Positions 10,657 through 22,619 are shown, numbered from the stretch's first letter. The stretch: 64,000 nt of DNA from Carya illinoinensis (GCF_018687715.1 NC_056752.1:11223501-11287500), one strand, 5' to 3'. A program made the numbers and translations. Notes: generated from the letters alone by a model not told the origin.

Positions 10657-11934
10657 GTGATCTGGAATTTTTTTTTTTTAAATCGCTACAGTAAACGCAG
10701 CGTTTTACTCAAGTATAATCCTGATTTTATTTCCCCCAAACCATTCGATACGAATTTGAACGCCCGTTTCTCCCTCCAACTTCGCCGGAGCTCCCGCTCG
10801 GTTTCCTTTCCTCGGCTGCTGCTACCGTGCCGTCCGGCCACCGCCTGTCGTCCTGTCCAGCCGACGTCTCTGTTCAAGGACACAATTGAAATACAAGGTA
10901 CAGTACATACCCCTTTGTATATAGATCTGAAATTTTGGCCTGTGGTCTGTCGGAAGCATTCCCAGAGAAAGTATACACAGAGAACATCTTCTCACTGATT
11001 CTTAGTGCTTCTTCTTGATATATGCTATAGAATTATTTTTTTATTTAAAGAAAAACTTTTTATTATTTATTTTACATGTCCATAGCCGGTGGGTTTGAGC
11101 ATTTTGCGAGTCCTAGGTTCCAATTTCCAAAGACAAAACTCACAGTTATTAGACTCATAGATTTTTATTAATTCCAGTGGTAAAAAGAACTTCCGCGTGC
11201 GGCAACACGACATGCACCAGAGAACATGGAGCGTGTTCATTGCAAAACATAATGCTAGCTTTTGTTACCAAGAAGCATTTGGACCACATGATCCAAAATT
11301 AAAGATTGGGTTTTGTACTAGACGATTTTTTTTTAATTGTTTTTTCATTTAAGTAGTTTCCCACTACAATTTTTTTTTAATTGTTTTTTCATTTAAGTAG
11401 TTCCCTACTACAACAGTCTGATACTGATCAGCTACCAGGCCAGTCAATTAGGGTCCATGTTGCTTTTGCCATAAGAACTTTATGGTGATCATCTCTTTAA
11501 ACTTGTTAAACTTTGAGTGTCAAATGTAATTGTAGTTAGTTTGAAGAAATTTGAAGTAACACAATTTATTTCTTGTTACTGCATTCTATAAATTCAATAG
11601 AAATAGCGTGATGGACAAAGAGGATGATAAAAGGCCACCTAGGCCTTCTACACCAATTCCACCAACTCAGGTATGATACATTAATGTCTTTCATAAAAAG
11701 GAAGGTGTCTCGATTCGATTTCAATTAGTTAATGTATTTTTATTTGTGTATTGTAGGGATATTATGGTCCAGGAAATGCCTACTACCCGCCATTTATGAT
11801 GCATCCAAATACATATCCAAATTCATATACATACGCATGGGGTAGCCAGGTACATATCTTTCGAAACTTTCAATTTTCAATTTTATCTTCCTTGAGTTCA
11901 TTCTTACCCATTCTAACACCGTGCCTGATTACAG

Positions 11935-12515
11935 CCCCCACCAATGCCGCCTTTTCTGACAACGTTAATCTACCCTCCGTCGACTAATGCAGAGGGTTTG
12001 GGTCGTCTTCAACAAATGACCTAGGTGAATTATATGCCTTACTTTTCAATTTTTTTTGAATAAATTGTTTATTTATTACCTGTTCTAATATCTTAATTAT
12101 TACATCCCCCACGAATGCCACCTCTTCTGACAGTACAGCTCATCTACCCTCCCTCGACTAATGCGGAAGAGTCAGGCCATGTTCAGCAACCTAACTAGGT
12201 TAGAATTTATACTCATTTTTTTTTACAAAGTTTGGAACCCGTTCTAATATCGTGTCTGATTACAGCCCCCTCCAATTGCACATTTTCCGACAACGTTCGT
12301 CTACCCTTCCTTGACACATGTGACGGAGTCGATCCATGTTCAACAAACGAACCAGGTTCTTAATTTTGCGTATAATCTTTTTTCCCTTACGTTGTTATGC
12401 ATTCTAATATCGTGCTTGATTTTAGCCTCCTGCAATGCCACCCTTTTCGACAACCTTCATCTACCCTCCATCAACTAATACGGAGGAGTCCAGTCATGTT
12501 CAAGAAAATAAACAG
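11935..12515 (+). repeat. four-fold duplicated proline-rich exon of the FAR1-like gene
   Basis: Four consecutive exons (11935-12024, 12106-12198, 12266-12355, 12426-12515) each encode ~30 residues of the pattern PP-x-MPPF-x-TTxIYPPSTNxEES-x-HVQ, with introns of about 70-82 bp. The period is 160-171 bp. Exon 7 (from 12597) begins with the same LPP motif. The duplicated unit is exon plus intron, all phase 0, so copy number can change without shifting frame. Confidence 0.85.
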
Positions 12516-13223
12516 GTAACTACATTCTTTTTATTGTATTTTTGTGATTTAGTGGATTGTTACCCGTAATGTATTAGTTCATCTACCTGATTACAGCTCC
12601 CACCGTCACACCCTTCATCAAGTGTCGGAGAGGAGTTGAGAAGCTTAGAAAATTCTACAACTAATCCATCGACTAATGCAACATTTATATCTGAAAGTGA
12701 AACAGATGTTGGAGATACATCTATTTTAAATGAACAGAATGAAGAAGCCGATGAGATAAATGAAGAAGATTCTGATAATGACCAAGTTGAGGAGGATCCG
12801 AAACCTGGTATGGTTTTTGCCACTGAACATGAGCTTATGGCTTATTATAAGCGATATGCGAAGCAAAAAGGTTTTGGTGTTATAACACAACGGACGAAGA
12901 GAGAGGCAGATGGGAGGGTGAGGTATTTGACGATTGGGTGTGCTCGAGGTGGCAAGTACCAACCTAGCCATAGTAATATCTCGAGGCCACGACCAACTAT
13001 TAAAACGGATTGTAAGGCAAGGATAAATGCCAACTTGGTGAAGGGTACTTGGGAGGTGACCACTATTGAGAATGCTCATAATCACAGCACTGTTAGCCCC
13101 CAAAAATCTAGATTCTTTAGATCGCACAAGCATTTAGACGAATACAGTCAGAGGATGCTTGACTTGAACGACAGAGCTGGTATTAGAATGAACAAGAATT
13201 TTAATGCACTTGTTGTTGATGCC

Positions 13224-13238
13224 GGGGGGGGGGGGGGG
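13224..13238 (+). repeat. G15 homopolymer inside FAR1-like coding exon
   Basis: Fifteen consecutive G encode part of a poly-glycine run in VVDAGGGGGFENL. The frame is preserved across it. Such a run is prone to slippage and sequencing error and could form a G-quadruplex. Confidence 0.8.
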
Positions 13239-15189
13239 TTCGAGAATCTTGATTTCCAAGAAAAAGACTATCGAAATTTTATTGATAAAGCCAGGAAATT
13301 AAGGTTGGGTAAAGGAGGTGGAGAAGCACTTACTGAGTATTTCAAGAGGATGAGGTTGCAGAATGATGGTTTTACATATATGACTGATGTGGATGAGGAG
13401 TTGAGATTGAGGAATGTGTTTTGGGTTGACGCACGTAGTCGAGCAGCGTATGAGTATTTTGGAGATGTGATCACATTCGATACGACATACCTAACCAATA
13501 GATACGGTATACCATTTGCTCCATTTGTTGGGGTAAATCACCATGGGCAGTCTATACTGTTAGGGGCTGGATTGCTTTCAAGCGAGGACACAAGTACTTT
13601 CGTGTGGTTGTTTCGGGCATGGTTAGAATGCATGAATGGTCGTGCTCCAAAAGCGATCATTACTGACCAAGATCGAGCAATGAAGAGTTCCATTGCTTTG
13701 GTATTCCCAGACACACGTCATAGATATTGTCTATGGCATATAATAAGAAAATTGCCAGAAAAATTGGGATCTCACACAATGTACAATGCAGGGTTGAAGA
13801 CTTCCATCCAAAATGCCCTATATGATTCACAGACATGCGCAGAATTTGAGATGAAGTGGGGGCAACTTATTTAGAAGTATGGACTTGGTGATAATGCATG
13901 GTTGCAAGGGTTGTACAACAAGAGGTCGTTCTGGGTACCGGTGTACCTTAAGGGAGTATTTTGGGCTGGCATGAGCACAACTCAGAGGTCTGAAAGTATG
14001 AATGCTTTTTTTGATGGGTTTGTGCATTCTGGTACCACGTTAAAAGAATTTGTCAATCAATTTGACAATGCGCTCAGGAAAAAGGTGGAGCTCGAGACGA
14101 CAGCTGATTTCAATTCCTCCAACCAAACCATTCCATGTTCATCGGCGTTCCGCATTGAGAAGCAATTTCAATCGCTGTATACGAGTGCAAAATTTAAAGA
14201 AGTCTAAAGAGAGGTGTGGGAAATGATATTATGTAATTGCATACTTATCAACAAGGATGGTTGCATTTCAACGTATGATGTTTTGGATGAAATTACCACT
14301 GATGATGACCATGTTAAGAGCGTGAAGTACATAGTTTACTTTAACCAGGAGGAAGTTGATGTTAAATGCACATGTGCATTATTTGAGATGAGGGGGATTC
14401 TTTGTAGGCATGCATTGAATGTTTGCCAGATGAATAAGATTCATGCATTGCCGGATAAGTATATCTTGGATCGATGGCGAAAGGACTTAAAGAGGAGATA
14501 TACGGTGGTAAAAAGTAGCTATGACGACCTGCGATAGAGTGCAGACTTAGGAAGGTATGAGTTCGTGGTTAAACGGTGCCTCACTTGGGCAACCCGTGTT
14601 TGCCCAAGTGATGACCATGTTACTGCATTCATTTCCCACTTGGATGAATTTGAAAATAAATTTAAAGGATTAACACTTGAGTCCGGTTCAGGCAAGGTAA
14701 AAGAGACTATGGTCACGAACAAGGGTAAGAAAATCTTAAGCCCCCACATTGTTTGAGGGAAAGGGAGGCCACCAACGAAAAGAAAGGTTCCACCTGTGGA
14801 GAAAGCTGCAATGAAGTGAAAGAAGAAACCGGTAAAACATCAAATATTATAGTGTTAATTATTGATTGCTTAAGACTGCAGTCTTTATTTGTTTCTAATG
14901 GATGTGATTTTTTTTTTATCTTTCAATTAATTTAGACTTGCAGGAAAATATTTGATGATGCATCACAGGAGGGTGAGGTATCGGAAGCTCCAGAAACTGA
15001 TAAGGTAATAGGTTTCCCTTACGTGCTGGGGAATGATTTTGCTTTATTGTGTTTTCGGAATTTTTTAGTAATCGGGTTGTATTTTTTGGATTTTTTTAGG
15101 TACTCAGTGGTTGCCAGGATGATGTTGTTGTTCTAACACAATGCAGTACTGTCACACAGCCACCGCCAACAGTTAATGATGAGAAATGA

Positions 15190-16032
15190 CGTTATGGTTG
15201 GAAATTTTCTTTTTGATGAGAGGAAGGGTTTCGTGATGTATTTTTATGGTTCTAATGTATTTTGAAATCTTTTGGTCGTTGTGATGTAATTGAAAATAAT
15301 GTGATGCTTGTGGTGTATTTTGATGTATTCTGGACTAAGCGAGGTTAGATTTTGATGCGTTATTTGTCATATTGATGTAATTGAAGTTATAAGATTCATT
15401 TTTGTGATGGGAGAATGCATTATTAGTTCGTTTGGCAAGAAATATGTATAGATATTTATGGGTGTTTATTGAATCTATTCACCAACTTATTTGTAATATA
15501 ATGTTGGAAATATGCCTTGGCAAGTTGTGATTTAATTGGTGTGATATCTATTAGGTGAAGTATACTAAGGTTTGCCATATAGTGATATTTAGTGGTTATT
15601 TTTATGGTTGTGATTATGCATAGTGTGATATCTATCAGGTGAACCAATGCCACGTTTGCCATATCGTGATGTATATTGGCATATTTATTGGGAAATTATT
15701 TGGTTATTTGGCAGGTTGTGATTTATTTGTGCATTTTGGTATAATATCAGGTGAATTATACTCCAGTGAATATCTTTTGCCATGTTCAACAAATTAGGTT
15801 AAGAGATATACGCCATGTTCAACATCCAGGAACCATCTATTTTACATATCATAAGTTTACAACCGATTCAACATCTAGCCATGTTAATCATCTAGCAACC
15901 TATCCATTTTACATACCAAAAGTTTACAAACTACTAAAACTTGATGATCTCCCTTCCCAACAAAAAAGAAAAATACGCTTAAATATGACTAATATGAACT
16001 ATCCATTTCCGTCTAACTTCGACCTTTTGCAT
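15190..16032. other. 3' region between convergent FAR1-like and GRF genes
   Basis: T-rich plus-strand 3' sequence with imperfect repeats ('GTGTGATATCTATyAGGTGAA...TTTGCCATAT' near 15540 and 15626). From ~15750 'GCCATGTTCAACA' recurs twice. No additional gene is seen; it probably holds both genes' 3' UTRs. Confidence 0.5.
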
Positions 16033-16549
16033 TTATGGTCCAAGCCAACCAAATATTATTACAATTGATACCACCCAATACATACACAAAGAGATGCGAA
16101 TACATCTATTTTGTACGACCAAGTTGGAAATATGCTCCTCTTGCTTGTAAAGAACATCTTCTCTCTCAAGTAGTTTATCTTCCTTTTCCTGAACTTTATA
16201 CTCACGGAGCAATACATCATCCTCCCTTTTTCGAACTGCATTCTCTCTTGTGCGAATTTTTTCATCTACCAATTGAAATATATCTGCCCATAAGAAGAAT
16301 TGGCACTTTGCTTCTCCCTGCAATGCAAAAGGTATATTTGAACCAAGTATGAATATGACACGTTAAAAAGCAATACAAGATTCATGCAAAAAAACAATGT
16401 TTTACAGTGTTGTACTTCGGGCATGCGAAAAACCTTCTTCCAGGATTTTTGTTAGTTTTGGAGGTCTTTAATGGGGCTTTCAAGCCACACCAATAGGTTG
16501 GTGATTCAAAAAAATCATCAACCACACATGATGATGCGCTCGATGCCAT
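16033..16549 (-). CDS. GRF-type zinc-finger protein with coiled coil and C-terminal membrane segment
   Basis: Two exons, 16549-16406 and 16317-16033, joined in phase with GT/AG borders, give 142 residues. Exon 1 holds the first half of a GRF zinc finger (WCGLKAPLKTSKTNKNPGRR, then FFACPKYN) and exon 2 completes it (AKCQFFLWAD); together they show the C..C..GR.F.C...C.FF.W pattern. Next is a charged coiled coil (about residues 60-110, KREDDVLLREYKVQEKEDKL). A hydrophobic C-terminal segment follows (CMYWVVSIVIIFGWLG), probably tail-anchoring. GRF fingers bind single-stranded nucleic acid in characterised proteins; small plant GRF-coiled-coil-TM proteins are mostly uncharacterised. The frame is intact. 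It converges on the FAR1-like gene (ends 844 bp apart). The start codon is chosen as the first ATG before the finger. Confidence 0.8.
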
Positions 16550-18489
16550 AGGTTATCTATCTCAAACAATGCAGAAGAATTTTACACCATTTCAAGAAAC
16601 TAAGTAGAATGACCAATTATGATGTTCAACAAGCTGTTAAAATGTGATTTTAAATGGAACTCCAACCAAACAAATTAGTAACTGCCAAATTTATAAGTGA
16701 TGTTTATTTTTATTGAGGAATTCTCAACACCACAACAAGATAAGCAATCTGACATGCAATTGCAGCCAATGAACTCTAGAGCAAGTAGAATTTCTTTCCC
16801 TAGAAGTTCATCTATCTCAACTGAAATTTAATCACTTAATGATCTCCACCTACTCACCTATATCTGAATTGATTTCTTTACTTACTCACCTAGCTTATAA
16901 TTTCAAATAAATTCTTAACATAACTGAAGAAATTAATTAACTCCCCTCCTCCATATCAGGTTGAATAGACCACTCTTAAAAAATAGGTATGAGTTATCAA
17001 ATTATTATTATTATCTTTTTACTTATGAGAAGTGATGAGATTATACCCTTTCTCATAAACACCTGCAGATCATGAAAAGGGAATACATTACAAAGAATAT
17101 CAATTTTATTTATGCTACCTGTCCTATATATATATATTCCTTCCCAAGGAAAAAGAAAGTGTAGTAATAATCATACTTTGGATAGTACTGTAGTGTAAAC
17201 CATGAGAAAAGACAATAAAACAGCGTATGAGAAAGCCATGATGATCTGCCCAGAAGTTGAAGAACAGAGGGTCAAGCCAAGCCCTTACTTATCATTTCAC
17301 TTATCAATCTTTCAGAGCATAAGAAATCTGCTCTTTTCTATAAACAATATTTGGCCAAATGGTAATGAATTCGGATATAATGGAGAACTTAAGCCTTTCA
17401 AACACTACATAACAAGAAAAAAGTAAAACTAAAAAAGAAACAGATTCATAACATTCTCATCATTCCTTACAAAGATATTAGCCCACAAGCTCAAAGTATT
17501 CTTTGTCAATAACACTCTTTGGATGAACTCAGAAGAATTCTTTTTCAATACCTTATTTTTGTGGACTTCTGTGTTGTTTTCAATGGGGCTAGTTTTCATG
17601 AATTTCTTGTAGCCATTTCTAGTACTAACCTATAACTAGTTCTAACCTATTTACTTGATTCAATAAAATTTTATTTTACCTATCCAAAACAAAATATAAA
17701 TAAAAACATGTTAACAAAGGCAGCACAGAAAAGCAGGAAATCCCAACAAAACTATAGATAAGATGTGACAAAAAAATTGGTTCTATTGCAAATTACGCTA
17801 AGCAAAAGCTATACCCTAAAAAGAGGAAAATTAATTAAATAGAAAGTGACCTTTAGATTGATTATAAATTGAAGACTTTAGATTATATTCAAAAAGGTAT
17901 CACAAAAAGAGCTTGTTAGAAAGACAAACTTCCACACGACTGCAACATCAAAGCAGTAATCTTTGGAGACACAAAGGCTAATACACATTGAGTTACAACA
18001 ACTTAGCACAACCTTAGAAACCATATCTCCAAGCATTAATATCTCCAAGCATTAATAAACTAAAAAACAAAAAATATGAAAATTTAGCTTTCAAAACAAA
18101 AACATTGATCCAATTAAAAAGAAGATACAAGGAACAAAGACTGCCGGACATGTGATGATTTACTAGGTCTTGCATGGCCATTTTCCATGGGCTGATGTAT
18201 TGTGATTAATGCTCCAGTGAAATAAAATTAATACAACAGGATATTTTTTTTCTAGAACAGAATGAATGAGGCCTTGATTCACAAAAAGAGCTTGTTAGAA
18301 AGACAAACTTGCACACGACCGCAACATCAAAGCAGTAATCTTTGGAGACACAAAGGCTAATACACATTGAGTTATAGCAGTACAGCACAACCTTAGAAAC
18401 CATATCTCCAAGCATTAATATCTCCAAGCATTAATAAACTAAAAAAAATTAAAACAAAAAAAACCAACCAAGTGAGAAACGGAATAACC
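16550..18489. other. upstream/5' intron region of the GRF gene
   Basis: Mostly AT-rich non-coding sequence. A direct duplication of ~170 bp is present: 17896-18065 and 18282-18450 ('AAAAAGAGCTTGTTAGAAAGACAAACTT...CTCCAAGCATTAATAAAC', ~93% alike by eye, 386 bp apart). Within each copy 'ATCTCCAAGCATTA' is tandemly doubled. A minus-strand donor-like CGACG|GTAAGG at about 18490 suggests that the GC-rich block at 18490-18960 is a 5' UTR exon of the GRF gene and this region its first intron. Confidence 0.5.
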
Positions 18490-18960
18490 TTACCGTCGTG
18501 GAGGGGAAGATATTTCAAGCTTACGAAGAAGATGAACAGACCGGCCGATTCGGACGTGAGCGGAGGAAGGGTCTCTAAGATCTCGGTTACCGGTGATCTG
18601 GAAATTTCTAGGGCTTTCTGTGGGTTTGAGGGAGACGCAACAGAGTGCGGGGGAATCGTGTTGCTCAGTTTCGGGAAGGGGGGGGAAGGGGTGCTGCAGA
18701 CGCTGGTTTTCAGAGGAGTTCTAGGGTTTTCGGTGGGGTCGACGGAGACGCAACTTCCAAACGATGGAATCGTGTTGCTCGGTTTCGGGGAGGGGGGGGG
18801 GGGGAGAAAGGGACGCTCGGTTTTCAGAAGATCAGTTCTCGGGGAGGAGGGAACCGTGTCGTATCGCAGTTCTCGTTGGGGGGGGGTGGAAACATTTTCG
18901 GGGAGGGTCGGGGGATGGGGGGGAGGAAGGTAAGATGGGGAGATGGCCTTCAGACAACCC
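18490..18960 (-). other. GC-rich block, likely 5' exon/promoter of GRF gene
   Basis: GC-rich relative to the surroundings, with G-runs (G8 to G12) on the plus strand. A ~80-bp element, 'TCTAGGG.TTTC.GTGGG...GAGACGCAAC...ATCGTGTTGCTC.GTTTCGGG', appears twice (about 18609 and 18720). Plus-strand frames here (18472-18933, 18645-19037) are products of this composition and not called as genes. Confidence 0.45.
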
Positions 18961-18975
18961 GTGTAAGTGAAACCA

Positions 18976-19015
18976 TGACATGGCGGTTCGCCATGTCACG
19001 GTGTGTGGTGTATGC
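18976..19015. repeat. hairpin and right 17-bp inverted repeat
   Basis: TGACATGGCG-GTT-CGCCATGTCA (18976-18998) is a perfect 10-bp stem with a 3-nt loop. It abuts CGGTGTGTGGTGTATGC (18999-19015), the inverted partner of 10640-10656. Confidence 0.6.
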
Positions 19016-20477
19016 GGGTGGACTGGCCTTTGAGTAGATTTTTTCTTTGATTTTAATCTTTTTATTGGACGGCTCTAGCATGATCTTGACTGCTTGAAAA
19101 ATGAAAGACATAAATTGTTATAAAATTATATTCTAAATGAATAATATTTTTATAAAAATAACTTCATTTTACATAAATACTCTCTATAAAAATTTGTAAA
19201 AGAGGTTGTTTTGTATCTATGATTGTTAAATTTGTGTCAAAACTGCTAGTCTAGGCCTAGACCAACTCTAAATAATGAAAGGGGTTGGGTAACAACACCC
19301 AAATAAAAATTCTTTTTAATTTAACTTTTCATCTAATCATTACTTAACTATTACGATTTTTTTTAATTTTAAAAAAATAATAATTCAACTTTTTAAATTT
19401 TCAAAATAAAAATAATATTAAAAATTTATATTATAACAATATTTAACTTTATAATATTTTTATTCAACTTTTTTCTTTCTCATTTTTTAAAATCTCATAA
19501 AACATTTTAACTCAAACTGTTTCACTATTATTCACAAACTATTTCATTATTCTTCACAGATTTCTCATTTTATCTCAATATCCAAATAATGGGTAATATG
19601 TTTTGTATCTTTTTAGTACATATATTATATATTTTTCGAAAGCTTTTGAGTCCAAATTTTAAGGTTTTTTTTTTTTATTTTTTAAATCAAATTGATTATA
19701 ATAAGGTTATAATAATCTTTTGGGAAGGGCTAAGAAATTTTGTTTTATGATTTTCTAAAAGGGAATATTTTTTAAGAAAATGCTGTGACATCATGTCCCT
19801 CACCCACAAATTAAAAGGAATCCATTATCTATATAATTTTTAAAGTATCTTGATCTTTAAAATCTATTGAGCCACCTCACCATTCCTATAATTGATTTTA
19901 TGATCTTTAATTTTTCTTTTTTTTAGTTGTAAGCAATTTTTTTATTTTTTGTATTGATGATTACGTTATTTGAGAAGGAAAATGCTTAATTCTCTCACCG
20001 AGTGAAGTTATCAATATTATACGGTTTTTTAAAAAAATTTTATTTCATAATTAAAGAAGTTTTTTTTAATAAATTTGTGAATTTTTTTTTTTGAAAATAT
20101 TTAAAGAGATTTAAAAAATATTTAATAATTTTTTTTTTTAAAAGTATAATTTACACTATCAGTACTATACAAAAATATTAACCTTTCTTGATCCACCTAA
20201 CATTATCCTCTTAATAAGCTTTTTGAATAGCATGGAGGATGATTCTGACCACAAATTAAAAGGAATGCGAAGGAAAGAAGGATGCTAAACCATTATGAAT
20301 ATTAATGTTACATCAATCTGACGATGAAATAGTGAAAAGATGATTATTTTCTAGTGATGTATTTGTAGCCGTATCGATAGAATTGTAGTTCTCCTGAACT
20401 CATGGTTATAGCTAGTTTTCATCGGAAACCGATGTTATTGTATCGATCTTGAGACTAAACTATCATAAAGTTCAGGC
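19016..20477. other. AT-rich intergenic with MITE family 1 copy 3
   Basis: About 19285-19600 is a reverse-orientation copy of MITE family 1 (CTTTATAATATTTTTATTCAAC; ends CAATATCCAAATAATGGG). The rest is low-complexity AT-rich DNA with no gene seen. Confidence 0.6.
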
Positions 20478-20705
20478 CTTGTTTGATTATGTAGTTTCAA
20501 TAGTATAAGATGAGATATTTTGTTAAAAGTTAAATAAAATATTGTTATAATATAATTTTTAATATTATTTTTATTTTGATATTTAAAAAATTTAAATTAT
20601 TTATTATATTTTATGTGAGAGTTTAAAAAAATTATAATAATTATATAAGATAAGATAAGATAAGATAAGATAATTTGATTTTGTGTAACTAAACCATTTT
20701 TAATT
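20478..20705 (+). repeat. MITE, family 1 copy 4
   Basis: GGCCTTGTTTGATTATGTAG... AATATTGTTATAATATAATTT ... TTTTGTGTAACTAAACCA. It contains a (GATAA)n stretch at about 20643-20672. Confidence 0.65.
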
Positions 20706-22369
20706 AGAAAATTAGTGGGAAGGTTGTCATGTGAAAATTGATCCCTTTCACCTTAACAACGTGAAAACTGTGTACTACAAAAAGATTAGCTGGTCACTCA
20801 CTAACACTTCATCCAAATTGTGTTCTACAAGGCATCCTACGAGGACGGAGAAATGACATATATATGAGCTAGCCACAACTCATGATTGGCATCGTATTGT
20901 ATTTTTTTATATTGACCAAACCTAGCTCCTTAATTATACAAACCTCTTACTAAGTTTTTGCAATTTTATTTTAAATTGATAGTATTTTTATTAAATAATT
21001 ATAAGAGGATTATTATTTTATAAAAATACTCTCTATTTAAAATAGAATTATGAAAAGGAATATAAATAAATTGTTTCACAATCATTTTCTCCAATGCATG
21101 TGTCCTAACATAGCTGCAAAGTTTAAGACGAATCATGCTACTTAAATCAACTAAGGTTATTGCTCAAGAAACGGGAAAAAAGAGAGAGGCTAAGTTGGTT
21201 GGTTGGTTCCGCAACCACTCTTTCATGTAGTGGACATAGATTGAATCAATCGTTTTGATCTGAAATGACATCCGTTTTCAAGAAAATGCAGTGATGGGTC
21301 TATGAGTAAACTACTTCCTTCACCATTCTTAGAAATGGGTAAAAATTGAGAGGGTTTGGTCCAAGGTAAAAAAATAAAAAAATACCCAAAGTGATGGATT
21401 TAAGGTTACGTCTGTATATTGAAGTGATTTCAAATGATTTGAGTTTATTTATAAATAGTAGTGCATGTTTTGTGGGTCTCATTAAGATGTTTTTTAATAT
21501 AATTAGGTTGGAATATGTGATTGAATATATAAAATAGGTTAAGATGAGTTTAATTTTTTACAAAAAATTGAAAAATTAGTATGTTTTGGCAATAATTAAT
21601 TTGAGATGAATTGAATTGATTTCAACAAGTTAACAACCAAGCACACCTCCTAAGGACGAATATATTAAATTTTCTAAGTATTATTTAAATATATACATGA
21701 GGGAAAAGAAACTGTTTTTTATTATGATAACAGTGTTAGATTAACAGCGAGAATAATTTTCAGATAGTGAAAAAAAAAAAAAACTTCTCTCTGTCTCTCT
21801 CTCATGCTTATAAGACAAGTGACAATTTAACATAATGCTATTCGGAAAAACATTCTTAGACCAAATTTGAAAAATAAACTTCATGTTGCCGGAAATCTCC
21901 TTTCAATCAACCGTACTCTTGATGTAAAACGCATTTTTTCTCTCAAGAAAAAGAAAAAAAAAAGGGTAAAAATAGCCCATATTTGGAACATAATGATAAG
22001 AGAAAAATGAATGTGTTTATAACTAAGTAGGGCGGGATGTAAGAATTCAAATAACTAATTAAGCATGAATGTCAACGATATCCTATCCACCAAATCATAA
22101 TAACAGTTGGCAGATTTTCTTTTGTGTCAAAATCAAGATGTGGCATCTCATCTAAAACGTCTAATTATTTTGTTTCCTACCTTCACATTATATTAAAGAA
22201 TTACCAAACATCAACAATTGTTGAATGTTTTTCTTTTTGTCAAAGGTATGTGACCTAATTGACATAAACTCCAACCTTTAAAATGGAGCTCTGGAATTCG
22301 AAACTCCTATCCTCCAAATGTATAAAAAAAAAAAAAAATGTTTTCTCTTTTGGTGTTACCATTTAAGTG
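20706..22369. other. AT-rich intergenic, no gene seen
   Basis: No coding potential recognised. About 21400-21640 looks like a MITE ('GGTTACGTCTGTATATTGAAG...CAACCAAGCACACC'). Short homopolymers and a CTCTCTGTCTCTCTCT stretch are at about 21787. Confidence 0.55.
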
Positions 22370-22575
22370 CGGTTTGGATAGTGAAATGAGATGAGATGAG
22401 ATGATTTTAGATGAAAATTAAAATTTAAATAAAATATTGTTAGAATATTATTTTTTAATAATATTATTATTTTGATATTTGAAAAAGTTGAATTGTTTAT
22501 TATATTTTGTGTAAAAATTTAGAAATATTATAATGATAAGATAAGATGAGATGAAATACTTTCACTATTCAAATG
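22370..22575 (+). repeat. MITE, family 1 copy 5
   Basis: GCGGTTTGGATAGTGAAATG(AGATG)n ... GATAAGATAAGATGAGATG ... CACTATTCAAATGG, with the shared interior AATAAAATATTGTTAGAATATT. Confidence 0.7.
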
Positions 22576-22619
22576 GAGATTGTAGTCATTTTGTAGGTTC
22601 GTGACACATTTGACAAACA

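Larger units (their letters stand above)
11611..15189 (+). pseudogene. FAR1-related sequence / MULE transposase-type gene, broken by stops
   Basis: FAR1/FHY3-family proteins are transposase-derived, DNA-binding regulators; the same architecture also occurs in live MULEs. Proposed exons: 11611-11670, 11757-11849, 11935-12024, 12106-12198, 12266-12355, 12426-12515, 12597-14831, 14936-15004, 15100-15189 (TGA), all in phase with GT/AG borders except a lost acceptor (ACAT) before 12106. The main exon carries a FAR1 DNA-binding domain (FATEHELMAYYKRYAKQKGF ... CKARINA ... NAHNHS), an MULE transposase domain (VITFDTTYLTNRYG; AIITDQDRAM; TTQRSESMNAFF) and a SWIM finger (VKCTCALFEMRGILCRHAL). In-frame stops: the last codons of exons 3 and 4 (CAG to TAG), 13872-13874, about 14205 and about 14535, plus a frameshift near 14750. 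DDE residues and finger cysteines remain, so inactivation looks recent. Confidence 0.85.

Noticed and set aside
11611..15189. FAR1-like gene as an intact functional regulator
   Set aside because: Five in-frame stops, one lost splice acceptor and a frameshift; readthrough or exon skipping would have to be invoked.
18472..19037. Glycine-rich ORFs of 130-153 codons
   Set aside because: Driven by G-runs; no domain; the strand is opposite to the GRF gene, whose 5' exon better explains the block.
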